A DNA stretch of 17,646 bases, taken from the NCBI GenBank assembly GCA_002695185.1, contig NZOF01000188.1:1-17646 (forward strand). The letters run 5' to 3'. This stretch comes from Erythrobacter sp. GTDB lineage: Bacteria; Pseudomonadota; Alphaproteobacteria; Sphingomonadales; Sphingomonadaceae. Both the position numbers and the translations under genes were made by a program. The notes under the pieces are model-generated. The model saw nothing but the letters and a program-made list of their open reading frames with translations, was not told where the DNA came from and made no database searches. Shown piece by piece: positions 1 to 8,481 of this stretch (within the stretch, counting starts at the first letter, position 1; every line of letters begins with the position of its first letter).

Positions 1-109
1 CTTTATGGGCAAGGTCTGCCTTCAGGTGTTGAATGTCCGCATTGACCAGGGCTCGCGCGGAATCGCGCAAATATTTGTCTTCTAGCATTCGTGCTTTGCG
101 GTCAGTCAT
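1..109 (-). CDS. Small hypothetical protein, N-terminal part only (runs off window start)
   Basis: The reading frame opens with ATG at 109-107 and stays open to the window edge; the visible part is 36 residues, beginning MTDRKARMLEDKYLRDSARA. It is polar and helical in character, with no membrane segment in the visible part. Its start codon overlaps the stop of the holin-like gene by 8 nt, so the two are probably translationally coupled and co-transcribed. I do not recognise the family. By position it takes the slot of yqjK in the Escherichia coli yqjD-yqjE-yqjK cluster, but I see no convincing sequence similarity to YqjK. Being real rests on the coupling and the open frame. Confidence 0.55.
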   Translation of the reverse strand, partial: MTDRKARMLEDKYLRDSARALVNADIQHLKADLAHK

Positions 110-539
110 GGCTGTCATCCGAGAAAGCGGCTCTAATATCGTCGATCCGAGCTTTGAGCATCTTCAACAAAATTATCCCAATGACGATTAGAGCGACGGT
201 AACGATCGCGGTGGCTATCCACGGGCCAACCAACGGAGTGAGTGCGATTACCACGCCTACGGTCAGGGCGATTAGGGCCAGGTGTAGAACTCCGAATGCA
301 CCGAAACCCAGAGCGAGTGCGCCCTTTAGCCGGTTTGCCGTGTAGCCAGCTCGACTCTTCTGATAAGCCATCTCGGCTTCGGCATAGGTCTTACCGTCTT
401 CGAAAAGAGCCAGTAAGTCATCTGCCAGAGAAGGGCGATCTGCAGTGCCGCCATCGTTCTCCGTGTCAGAAGGATATTCTCCAGGAACGTCGAGCGGACC
501 CTCTGGGCCCGCTCGTTCTTTATGGTTCTGTTCTAGCAT
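102..539 (-). CDS. Holin-X (phage holin superfamily III)-like / YqjE-like inner membrane protein
   Basis: A 145-residue protein: a polar, acidic N-terminal stretch (about 1-65) followed by two hydrophobic segments, about 74-100 and 106-127, and a short charged tail (KMLKARIDDIR). This is the layout of the Phage_holin_3_6 family, which despite its name is mostly found in bacterial chromosomes and includes E. coli YqjE. No phage genes lie nearby, so a lytic role is not supported; a role in the membrane under stress or in stationary phase is more likely. It sits 23 bp downstream of the DUF883-like gene on the same strand, with a purine-rich AGGGGGCGGA just before the ATG, and overlaps the next gene by 8 nt. 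It is therefore part of the operon driven by the EcfG-type box at 1274-1298. Family call by layout and context; function unknown. Confidence 0.72.
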   Translation of the reverse strand: MLEQNHKERAGPEGPLDVPGEYPSDTENDGGTADRPSLADDLLALFEDGKTYAEAEMAYQKSRAGYTANRLKGALALGFGAFGVLHLALIALTVGVVIALTPLVGPWIATAIVTVALIVIGIILLKMLKARIDDIRAAFSDDSHD

Positions 540-562
540 TCCGCCCCCTGGTTCCGAGGCTA

Positions 563-1204
563 TCAGCGACGAAACAGGCGTGAAAGCATGAAGCCAGCGA
601 CGGCTGCGATGCCGACAGCAGTGCCCGGGCTCTTGCGAACGAAAGTGCGTCCATCTTCTACGAGATCATCCACGCTCTTTCCATCGAGCTTAGCGGCGTA
701 ATCATTGAGGGCGGTGGAGGCGCTGCGTGCATAATCACCGTATTTGGCGCCCAGCTTCTCATCAACCTGATAGGCGTTTTCGCTGATTGAGCGGCTGAGC
801 GAGCGAAGGCCTTCACTGGTCTTGACCTTACCTTCAGTAGCCAGCTCCTTGCTTTTCACCTTGGCGTCGGTGCCATAGGTCTTTGCTTCTGCAACCCAAT
901 CGTCACCCTTGCCCTTGGCCTGACCACGATAGGCTGCAGCGCGTTCTTTGCCTTCGGCCTTAAGCGCAGCGGCTCCAGCCTTGGCTTCTTCCAAAGCGGC
1001 ATTGAAACGACTTTTCGCTTCGGTGCGATGAGCATTCGTTGTCGCGGTTTCGGGTTTGCTGGTCGTAGCAGTGTTGGTCACGGGGGTTGTCTCCTTGGCT
1101 ACACCGGTTTTCGCCACTGTCTTGCGCGGCTTCTTAGCGGTGGTAGTTTTCTTAGTAGTTGCGGTCCGTTTTTTCGGTGTTCCGCCTGCGGTTGTGTCGG
1201 CCAT
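563..1204 (-). CDS. DUF883/ElaB/YqjD-like tail-anchored protein with histone-like N-terminal tail
   Basis: 213 residues from the ATG at 1204-1202, chosen over longer in-frame starts because it has an AAGGCGG ribosome site and because a promoter box lies upstream of it. Residues 10-35 are a Lys/Thr/Ala/Pro-rich tail like bacterial histone H1-type proteins; residues 60-180 are Ala/Lys/Glu-rich and probably helical; residues 188-213 (RKSPGTAVGIAAVAGFMLSRL then FRR) form the glycine-containing C-terminal membrane anchor typical of the DUF883 family. In E. coli, YqjD and ElaB are tail-anchored inner-membrane proteins that bind ribosomes in stationary phase; whether this protein binds ribosomes, DNA or neither is inference. 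It is the first gene of a three-gene operon with the holin-X-like gene, matching the E. coli yqjD-yqjE order. Repetitive, low-complexity composition makes family assignment less certain outside the anchor. Confidence 0.75.
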   Translation of the reverse strand: MADTTAGGTPKKRTATTKKTTTAKKPRKTVAKTGVAKETTPVTNTATTSKPETATTNAHRTEAKSRFNAALEEAKAGAAALKAEGKERAAAYRGQAKGKGDDWVAEAKTYGTDAKVKSKELATEGKVKTSEGLRSLSRSISENAYQVDEKLGAKYGDYARSASTALNDYAAKLDGKSVDDLVEDGRTFVRKSPGTAVGIAAVAGFMLSRLFRR

Positions 1205-1255
1205 GTATTTTCCGCCTTCCCTCAATTCGTATTCATCTTCCGGGCAATTCGGTAA

Positions 1256-2671
<1,416 letters not shown>

Positions 2672-2678
2672 GGGAAGA

Positions 2679-2702
2679 GGCGAGCCGGGATCCCGGCTCG
2701 CC
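2679..2702. terminator. Bidirectional terminator between eno and ribH
   Basis: A perfect 24-nt palindrome: GGCGAGCCGGGA followed directly by TCCCGGCTCGCC, starting 7 nt after the eno stop and ending 13 nt before the ribH stop (convergent). On the plus strand it is followed by GTTTCGTT, only moderately U-rich; on the minus strand by TCTTCCCTTAT. Position between two converging genes and the very stable stem support a shared terminator. Confidence 0.75.
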
Positions 2703-2715
2703 GTTTCGTTCGGGC

Positions 2716-3138
2716 CTAGGCGCGAAACCTGATTTGTAAATCGAGTAGGGCGAGGGCGGCCTTTGCTGCTTCGCCACCCTTGTTCTTCTGCTTTGGATCG
2801 GCCCGCACGTTAGCCTGATCGGAATTCTCGACCGTCAGAATACCATTGCCGATCGCGATGCCATCCATCGTCAGAGCCATGATAGCGCGCGCGCTTTCTC
2901 CAGCTACGATTTCGAAATGATATGTTTCGCCGCGGATGACGACGCCGATGGCCACGAATCCATCGTATCGACCCGTTTCGGCAGCAAGAGCGATGGCGCC
3001 CGGTATTTCCAGAGCGCCCGGTACGGTAAGAATTTCGACCGTATGCCCTTCTGCCTCAAGCGCAGACTGTGCGCCGGCAATCAGCATATCGTTGAAATCG
3101 TCGTAGAAGCGCGCTTCCACGATGAGAAAATTCGCCAT
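2716..3138 (-). CDS. ribH: 6,7-dimethyl-8-ribityllumazine synthase
   Basis: Penultimate step of riboflavin synthesis: condenses 5-amino-6-ribitylamino-uracil with 3,4-dihydroxy-2-butanone 4-phosphate. The product is 140 residues from ATG 3138 ([20 protein letters not shown]). Family motifs are the substrate-binding VPGALEIP (39-46), the [14 protein letters not shown] block (65-78) with catalytic H74, and the N-terminal EARFYDDF. An in-frame GTG at 3159 overlaps ribB and is less likely; GGAGTAACC just before the ATG is a good ribosome site and itself overlaps the ribB stop. Only 5 nt separate the two genes, so translation is probably coupled: RibB makes one substrate of RibH. Confidence 0.95.
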   Translation of the reverse strand: MANFLIVEARFYDDFNDMLIAGAQSALEAEGHTVEILTVPGALEIPGAIALAAETGRYDGFVAIGVVIRGETYHFEIVAGESARAIMALTMDGIAIGNGILTVENSDQANVRADPKQKNKGGEAAKAALALLDLQIRFRA

Positions 3139-3143
3139 CTTGG

Positions 3144-4382
3144 TTACTCCGGGATGCACAAATGGTCGACGATCTCGAGGCCATAGCCTGCAATCGCGAC
3201 GACATTGGGTTGAGAATTGCTCAGCAGGATCATGTCCTCCACGCCAAGATCGGCGAGAATTTGCGATCCAATGCCGACGTTTCTTTCTGCCTCGCCCTGG
3301 CTGTAACCAGAAGCAGGCTGGCCAGCGATGACGACGATCACGCCCGACCCATGTTCGCCCATGACCTGCATCGCTCTCTGCAAGGTTCTCTTGCGGGGCC
3401 CGGGCTTGCCAAGCACGTCGTCGAATACGGAAATCGGATGAACGCGCGTGAGTGTGGGTTTCCCCTCGACAACTTCGCCCTTCTGCAGGGCATAGCTTTC
3501 GCTGCCATCAAGCTTGTTGCGATAAGTCAGCATGCGCCACGTTCCGCCGTAATCGGATTGGAAGGATTCTTCTCCGGTACGCTCGACCAGATGATCGTAA
3601 CGCATGCGATATTCGATCAGATCGCGGATGGTGCCGATTTTCATATCGTGCTTGCGGGCAAAGCTGACGAGATCATCGAGCCGCGCCATCGTGCCATCAT
3701 CCTTCATGATCTCGCAGATCACCCCGGACGGGTTCAGACCCGCCAGGCGCGAAATATCGACCGCTGCCTCCGTATGGCCGGCGCGCACGAGAACGCCGCC
3801 ATCACGGGCAGTGAGCGGGAAGACGTGACCCGGCGAAACGATATCGTCCGGGCCTTTGGTCGGATCGATCGCCACCGAAACGGTGCGTGAGCGGTCGGCT
3901 GCGCTGATACCCGTCGTGACGCCCGTTTTCGCCTCTATCGATGTGGTAAACGCGGTCTGCATGCTCTCGCGGTTGTCACGGCTCATGGGCTGGAGGCCAA
4001 GGGCCTCGACTCGCTTGGTGTCGAGCGAGAGGCATATGAGGCCGCGGCCATGCGTAGCCATGAAGTTGATCGCATTGGGGGTGGCCATTTGTGCCGGGAT
4101 TACGAGATCGCCTTCATTCTCACGATCTTCGTCGTCGACAAGAATGAACATCCGCCCGTTGCGTGCTTCGTCGATAATCTCTTCGGCACCAACAATCACC
4201 GGGGTTTCATCATTCGCCTCGAGAAAGCGCTCGAGTTTTCCGAGCGTTTCGCTGGTCGGATTCCAACCTTCGTCGGTGCAATCGCGTAGCGTGTTGGCAT
4301 GCAGCCCTGCGCCCCGGGCGAGGCCTGTACGGGTCATCAGGCCATTGCCGATGATCGTGCGAACTTTTTCGATCGTGTTCAT
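3144..4382 (-). CDS. ribB: HTH-fused 3,4-dihydroxy-2-butanone 4-phosphate synthase with degenerate GTP cyclohydrolase II-like tail
   Basis: 412 residues from ATG 4382 ([10 protein letters not shown]). Three parts are visible. Residues 1-57 resemble an XRE-type helix-turn-helix: [18 protein letters not shown], then [14 protein letters not shown]. Residues about 67-262 are the DHBP synthase, which makes 3,4-dihydroxy-2-butanone 4-phosphate from ribulose 5-phosphate; [10 protein letters not shown] (83-92) with metal-binding E88, H186 in SPGHVFPL, and [10 protein letters not shown] with H203 and E205 are intact. Residues about 268-412 look like GTP cyclohydrolase II but lack the three zinc cysteines and the catalytic region, so that activity is probably lost, as in many RibBA-like proteins of this class. 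It leads the ribB-ribH operon. Two operator-like dyads lie 15-60 nt upstream of the start. An in-frame GTG at 4400 falls inside the first dyad and lacks a ribosome site. Confidence 0.93.
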   Translation of the reverse strand: MNTIEKVRTIIGNGLMTRTGLARGAGLHANTLRDCTDEGWNPTSETLGKLERFLEANDETPVIVGAEEIIDEARNGRMFILVDDEDRENEGDLVIPAQMATPNAINFMATHGRGLICLSLDTKRVEALGLQPMSRDNRESMQTAFTTSIEAKTGVTTGISAADRSRTVSVAIDPTKGPDDIVSPGHVFPLTARDGGVLVRAGHTEAAVDISRLAGLNPSGVICEIMKDDGTMARLDDLVSFARKHDMKIGTIRDLIEYRMRYDHLVERTGEESFQSDYGGTWRMLTYRNKLDGSESYALQKGEVVEGKPTLTRVHPISVFDDVLGKPGPRKRTLQRAMQVMGEHGSGVIVVIAGQPASGYSQGEAERNVGIGSQILADLGVEDMILLSNSQPNVVAIAGYGLEIVDHLCIPE

Positions 4383-4396
4383 GATGACGCCCAATA

Positions 4397-4442
4397 TCAC
4401 ATCGCAATGTGACTAACAATCAAACATCACAAATCGATGTGA
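4397..4442. promoter_or_regulatory. Tandem operator-like dyads upstream of ribB
   Basis: Two 16-bp dyads of the same form, TCACA-N6-TGTGA: TCACATCGCAATGTGA at 4397-4412 and TCACAAATCGATGTGA at 4427-4442. Their centres are 30 bp apart, close to three helical turns, so two bound dimers would face the same side. They lie between the tRNA-Lys gene and the ribB ATG (4382), where the ribB promoter must be. Plausible binders are the HTH domain of RibB itself or another HTH regulator. In RNA the nearer site could also form a 6-bp hairpin just before the start codon. No clear -35/-10 pair was found. Confidence 0.5.
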
Positions 4443-4497
4443 CGATAGGACTCGGGCGCATTCAAGGCCGCACTTTGGAATACAGATTTATGAGGAA

Positions 4498-4573
<76 letters not shown>

Positions 4574-4578
4574 ACTCT

Positions 4579-4630
4579 CACGGCTGATTTCCGTGTCTTG
4601 CCTGGTGGTGCAGGCGACCCCCGTCTGGGG
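4579..4630. other. Three consecutive short hairpins in the tRNA-Lys upstream region
   Basis: Within 52 nt there are three stem-loops in a row: CACGG/CCGTG (4579-4595), GCCTG/CAGGC (4600-4615) and CCCC/GGGG (4619-4630). They lie directly 5' of the tRNA on the minus strand and so would be in a precursor-tRNA leader if transcription starts further up; TATATG at 4643-4638 is a possible -10. Short stems like these are common in GC-rich DNA, so a function is uncertain. The rest of 4574-4730 holds little else than the rodA terminator. Confidence 0.3.
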
Positions 4631-4703
4631 AGGCGCTCATATAGCGGCTGTTTCGCACAAGAAAAGCCCTAATCGCTTTTTTCGTGGATTTCTTCAGCGG
4701 AGG

Positions 4704-4724
4704 ATAAAAAGCGGCGCTTCACCG
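4704..4724 (-). terminator. Probable terminator of the mre-rodA operon
   Basis: Seven nt after the rodA stop, the minus strand reads CGGTG-AAG-CGCCG followed by CTTTTTATC: a 5-bp stem (one G-U pair) with a 3-nt loop and a U tract. A second AT-rich stem (AAAAGC/GCTTTT around 4660-4685) follows and may help. The stem is short, so confidence is moderate. Confidence 0.5.
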
Positions 4725-4730
4725 GCACAA

Positions 4731-5852
4731 TCAGCTGATGATCAGGCCGGTACGAGGCGCCTTCCTGTTCCAGCGATGGATCATCATCAGCACCCCGATG
4801 CAGATCATGTTCGTCATCATGGAACTGCCGCCGTGACTGATGAAGGGAAGGGGGATGCCGACCACGGGAGCGAATCCCATCACCATCAGAAGGTTGATCG
4901 CGATGAAGAAGAATATGGTCGCGGTCATTCCGGCAGCGAGAAGCTTCGAAAACCGGTCATTCGCGTCCTTGGCTACCTTCAGACCCCAGAACAGGATCGT
5001 GCCGAAGCAAAGGATAACGAATATCCCACCGGCGAAGCCCCATTCCTCTGCCATCGTCGCGAATACGAAATCGGTATGTGGTTCGGGGAGGTAGTTGAGA
5101 TGACTCTGCGATCCTTCGTTGAAGCCTTTGCCAAAGAGACCGCCTGATCCGATCGCAATTTTCGATTGCGTGATCTGATAGCCGTCGCCCAAAGGATCGT
5201 TCTCGGGATCGAGGAATGTCAAGACGCGCTTTTGCTGGTACGGTTGCAGGCCCACGAAGAATGCCACCGGTGCCATGGCAACCGCGGCGGCTCCTGCGAT
5301 CAGAAACCATCGCAAAGGCAGACCGGCGAGGAACATCACAACGAAACCGCCGAATCCGATCGCCAACGATGTACCCAAATCCGGTTGGAGAAGCACGAAG
5401 GCGATTGGAAGGAGGACTATGGCTCCAGCAGGGATCAAGGCTCGCCAGGTAGGAACCATGCCGATCGGAAGACCGCCGTAATAATGGGCGAGAGCCATCA
5501 CTGCTGCCGGTTTCATCAACTCCGAGGGTTGTATCCTGATAGGGCCGACTTCCAGCCAGCGCTGACTACCACCGCCGACCTGGCCGACGATTTCCACTGC
5601 CATAAGCAGCAGGAGAATGGCGATATAAGCGGGATAGGTCAGAAGGCTGACCGTCGGCTTATTAAAACGGGAGATGACGACAGCCATTACAAAGAAGATC
5701 GCGAACCGGATGAGGTGCGATTCTGCGTAACGGTCGAAATTTCCGGCCGCAGCTGAGGTAAGGACCAGCGCCCCGAAGCCGATCAGCCCGAAGAGAGGAA
5801 ACAGCATCATCCATGGCTGCCGCGCAACGGGCGCGGGTACTATTCCGCTCAT
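4731..5852 (-). CDS. rodA: RodA, SEDS-family peptidoglycan glycosyltransferase of the elongasome
   Basis: 373-residue polytopic inner-membrane protein that polymerises glycan strands from lipid II together with PBP2 during cell elongation. About ten hydrophobic segments are visible. SEDS landmarks include GSQRWLEVGPIRIQPSELMK (95-114), the QPDLGTS motif (156-162), GDGYQITQSKIAIGSGGLFGKG (222-243, quoted in part: the repeat of Gly marks the extracellular loop), NYLPEPHTDFVFA with the essential aspartate D261, and PLPFISHGGSS near the C-terminus. It starts at ATG 5852, sharing ATGA with the PBP2 stop, and has a strong GGAGGAG ribosome site. As last gene of the mreBCD-mrdA-rodA operon it is coupled to its transpeptidase partner. 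Confidence 0.96.
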   Translation of the reverse strand: MSGIVPAPVARQPWMMLFPLFGLIGFGALVLTSAAAGNFDRYAESHLIRFAIFFVMAVVISRFNKPTVSLLTYPAYIAILLLLMAVEIVGQVGGGSQRWLEVGPIRIQPSELMKPAAVMALAHYYGGLPIGMVPTWRALIPAGAIVLLPIAFVLLQPDLGTSLAIGFGGFVVMFLAGLPLRWFLIAGAAAVAMAPVAFFVGLQPYQQKRVLTFLDPENDPLGDGYQITQSKIAIGSGGLFGKGFNEGSQSHLNYLPEPHTDFVFATMAEEWGFAGGIFVILCFGTILFWGLKVAKDANDRFSKLLAAGMTATIFFFIAINLLMVMGFAPVVGIPLPFISHGGSSMMTNMICIGVLMMIHRWNRKAPRTGLIIS

Positions 5853-7930
5853 TCATCTCCTCCGCTCGGCACGTCGTCTGAAGATGCCGGGGGCCGTGAG
5901 CCTTCATTGCGGGAAGGGGTTGATGTCTGCGCACGTTCTTCCGAACGCATCTGTGCCAAGCGGGCTTCTGCGTCGACCTGATCGAAAATCTGCTCGGTCC
6001 GCTGGGGCACCGGTTCGACTACCTCTCCGGCGGCGGCGGCATAGGCGCGATATTTCTGATCTAGCCGCTGCTGAGCCGTTCCGCCCCACTGCTCTTCGAG
6101 CGGACGCAGTGCTTCCATGCCTTTTTCGGGGTCGAACAAAAACGTCATCACGTCGCGCGCGATGGGATAGGCCGAACCCGATCCGCCCCCATGTTCAATC
6201 ACGACAGCGCCTGCATATTTCGGTTTGTCAAAAGGCGCAAAGAACACGAACAATCCGTGGTCGCGATATTTCCAAGGGCCTGTCTTGCCGTTCGAGACAC
6301 TCAGCGAAACGACCTGGGCCGTACCCGTTTTTCCGGCCATCTGAATGTCTTCGATTGGCAGGCGCGCGCGACCGGCAGTACCCGGTCCATTGACCACGTC
6401 GCTCATCGCTTTGCGAACGTAATTAATTTCGTCCGAGCTGAAATCGAAATGTTCGAATTCGGTCCTCGGATCATCCATCCGGAGATGCGGCATAACCTTG
6501 TAACCGGTGGCAAGGCGCGCGCTCATGACCGCTAGTTGGAGCGGGTTTACGAGATAATAACCTTGGCCGATCGACGCGTTGACCGTGTCGTAAGGTTGCC
6601 AGGCCTGATCGTATTTTTTCTGTTTCCACGCCGGTTCGGGAACGGTCCCGTAAAACTGGCTGGTTACGGGAAGATCGAACTCTTCACCGAGCCCCATTTT
6701 ATGCGCCCATTTGGCTACCTGTTCGAAACCGACCTGCTGCGCGAAATGATAGAAGTAGCTATCGCAGGACTGATAAATGGCTTTGGCCATGTCGACCTGG
6801 CCATGGTTGCTCCAGCAGTTGAAGAAACGGTTTCCGATCCGGCGACCGCCACCGCAGATAATGGTCTCTTCGGGTTTCACGCCTGCATCAAGAAAGGCCA
6901 TGCAGTGCATGGGCTTCACGGTGGAGCCGGGCGGGTAGAGACCCTTCAGGACCTTGTTACGCAGGGGGACGCGCTCGTCATCGCGCAGCATCGAATATTC
7001 GACGCGGCCGATACCGGCAGAAAAACTGTTGGGATCGAAGCTGGGCATGGACGACATGCACAGAATGTCGCCATTCTCCACGTCCATGACTACGCAAGAG
7101 CCGCTTTCGAGCCCGATGCGCCGCGCGGCATAATCCTGTAGCGGCCCATCGATGGTCAGCCGGACTGGCGCGCCCTGCTTGTCTTCGCGGGTTTCGAGAT
7201 CGCGGACAATGCGGCCCGATGCCGTAACCTCCACACGCCTCGCCCCGGGCTTACCCTGCAGATCGTTCTCGAATTCCTTCTCGAGAGCATCTTTGCCGAT
7301 CTTGTACCCGGGGGTGATCAGGATAGGATCCGGATTTTCCTCGTAGTCTTCAGCGGAGGCGGGACCGACATAGCCGATAAGATGGCCAACACTCGGGCCG
7401 GTAGGATAGAAGCGCGAGAAACCACGCTGCGGCACTACACCCGGCAAATCGGGAAGGCGTACGCTTATGGCAGCGAACTGTTCGTAATCGAGGCCGGTCG
7501 CGACTTCGACGGGCTGAAATCCGCGAGCCTCATCGATTTTCTTCCCGACATCGGCAAGGTTGTTGTCGGACAGACCGATAATCGAACCCAGTTCGCCCAG
7601 GGTCCGAGACGGGTTGGACATTCTGTCCGGTATTACGTCGACACGGAAGTCCGCGCGGTTGGATGCCAGCGGCGCCCCATTGCGATCGAGAATCCAGCCA
7701 CGGCGAGGCGGAATAAGCGACAGATTAACTCGGTTACTTTCCGATTCGAGGACCCACCGCTCGTTTTCCGCGATCGCGATATAGCCCATCCGCCCGGCCA
7801 AGATGGTGCCGATGCCTCCCATACCGGCGCCGATCACGAAAGTCCGACGGTCAAACGCGTTATCGAGCGTAGTCTTACTGACCAGATCGCGCTTTTTTTT
7901 ACCGTATTTTTTTCGACCAAACAGGCCCAT
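5849..7930 (-). CDS. mrdA: Penicillin-binding protein 2 (peptidoglycan D,D-transpeptidase)
   Basis: 693 residues from ATG 7930 (MGLFGRKKYGKKKRDLVSKT); a longer frame runs into mreD and is rejected because this ATG overlaps the mreD stop (TGATG) and follows GGAAGAGGG. A basic cytoplasmic tail precedes one membrane anchor (about 31-53), then the pedestal domain with RRGWILDRNG (76-85), and the transpeptidase domain with the catalytic S336 in PPGSTVK, S388-C389-D390 as the second motif, and K534-T535-G536 in MAGKTGTAQV. It cross-links peptide stems in the periplasm with RodA as its glycosyltransferase partner. The last 80 or so residues are Glu/Arg/Ser/Pro-rich and likely disordered, an extension beyond the enzyme fold often seen in this group. 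Confidence 0.96.
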   Translation of the reverse strand: MGLFGRKKYGKKKRDLVSKTTLDNAFDRRTFVIGAGMGGIGTILAGRMGYIAIAENERWVLESESNRVNLSLIPPRRGWILDRNGAPLASNRADFRVDVIPDRMSNPSRTLGELGSIIGLSDNNLADVGKKIDEARGFQPVEVATGLDYEQFAAISVRLPDLPGVVPQRGFSRFYPTGPSVGHLIGYVGPASAEDYEENPDPILITPGYKIGKDALEKEFENDLQGKPGARRVEVTASGRIVRDLETREDKQGAPVRLTIDGPLQDYAARRIGLESGSCVVMDVENGDILCMSSMPSFDPNSFSAGIGRVEYSMLRDDERVPLRNKVLKGLYPPGSTVKPMHCMAFLDAGVKPEETIICGGGRRIGNRFFNCWSNHGQVDMAKAIYQSCDSYFYHFAQQVGFEQVAKWAHKMGLGEEFDLPVTSQFYGTVPEPAWKQKKYDQAWQPYDTVNASIGQGYYLVNPLQLAVMSARLATGYKVMPHLRMDDPRTEFEHFDFSSDEINYVRKAMSDVVNGPGTAGRARLPIEDIQMAGKTGTAQVVSLSVSNGKTGPWKYRDHGLFVFFAPFDKPKYAGAVVIEHGGGSGSAYPIARDVMTFLFDPEKGMEALRPLEEQWGGTAQQRLDQKYRAYAAAAGEVVEPVPQRTEQIFDQVDAEARLAQMRSEERAQTSTPSRNEGSRPPASSDDVPSGGDE

Positions 7931-8481
7931 CAGACCCTCTTCCAGCGCCAGAGGCGCCACAGATCCAGACGGGCGACGATGCGCGACATTATGGGAAAGA
8001 GAAGAATGGTAATCACGAGTTGGGGCACGATAGCAATCAGCGAATAAAGGGTGGGCGACGCTCCCGACAGTAACCAGCCTGCCAAGAGATATACCAGCCC
8101 TAACACACCTGCTGTTAACCAATCCTGCCAAAACGCACGCCAGGGCAGCCGCATTTCGAGCGCTTCGATTACAAGCATGACAAGCGACCAGGTCAGTATC
8201 GCGAAGCCGAAAGGTTGCCCGTTGAAGAGATCGTCAAACAGGCCGAGAGGTATTCCCGCCCAGACAGGCAGCAACCCCGGACGCATGAGGCGCCATGAGA
8301 GCAGCATGAGAAACCCGAGGGGTGGGACAACTGGAAGCGCGGCTGCAACGAAGAAGATTGGCAATATGCTGCCGATCATGATCGACAGCCACGGGACGAG
8401 ATTTGCGACAACGACCGAATGGGATCGATTCAACCGGCTTCCGTAAGCATCGCTGCGCGCCCGCGGATCAATCCGCTCCAT
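7930..8481 (-). CDS. mreD: Rod shape-determining protein MreD
   Basis: 183-residue hydrophobic inner-membrane protein with about five or six membrane segments (roughly 24-50, 53-66, 72-110, 122-140, 146-170) and very basic, aromatic C-terminus (RLDLWRLWRWKRV). It is weakly conserved, as usual for MreD; the GIPLGLFDDLFNGQPFGFAI stretch (77-96) is the best family landmark. The start ATG shares one base with the mreC stop (TAATG), and its stop shares one base with the PBP2 start (TGATG), so synthesis is tightly coupled. MreD works with MreC to link cytoplasmic MreB to the periplasmic synthases. Confidence 0.93.
   Translation of the reverse strand: MERIDPRARSDAYGSRLNRSHSVVVANLVPWLSIMIGSILPIFFVAAALPVVPPLGFLMLLSWRLMRPGLLPVWAGIPLGLFDDLFNGQPFGFAILTWSLVMLVIEALEMRLPWRAFWQDWLTAGVLGLVYLLAGWLLSGASPTLYSLIAIVPQLVITILLFPIMSRIVARLDLWRLWRWKRV

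Noticed and set aside
102..539. Possible prophage remnant suggested by a 'holin' family gene
   Set aside because: No other phage genes; this family is chromosomal and sits in a yqjDE-like operon.
3162..3890. 242-codon plus-strand ORF opposite ribB
   Set aside because: Mirror of the ribB frame with no recognisable domain or ribosome site.
4382..4497. FMN riboswitch upstream of ribB
   Set aside because: The space is too short and none of the conserved riboswitch core sequences is visible.
5166..5756. 196-codon plus-strand ORF opposite rodA
   Set aside because: His/Asp/Arg-rich translation typical of the complement of membrane protein codons.
6536..8047. Two 200-220 codon plus-strand ORFs opposite mrdA
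   Set aside because: Antisense shadows of a well-supported PBP2 gene; no promoter or domain evidence.
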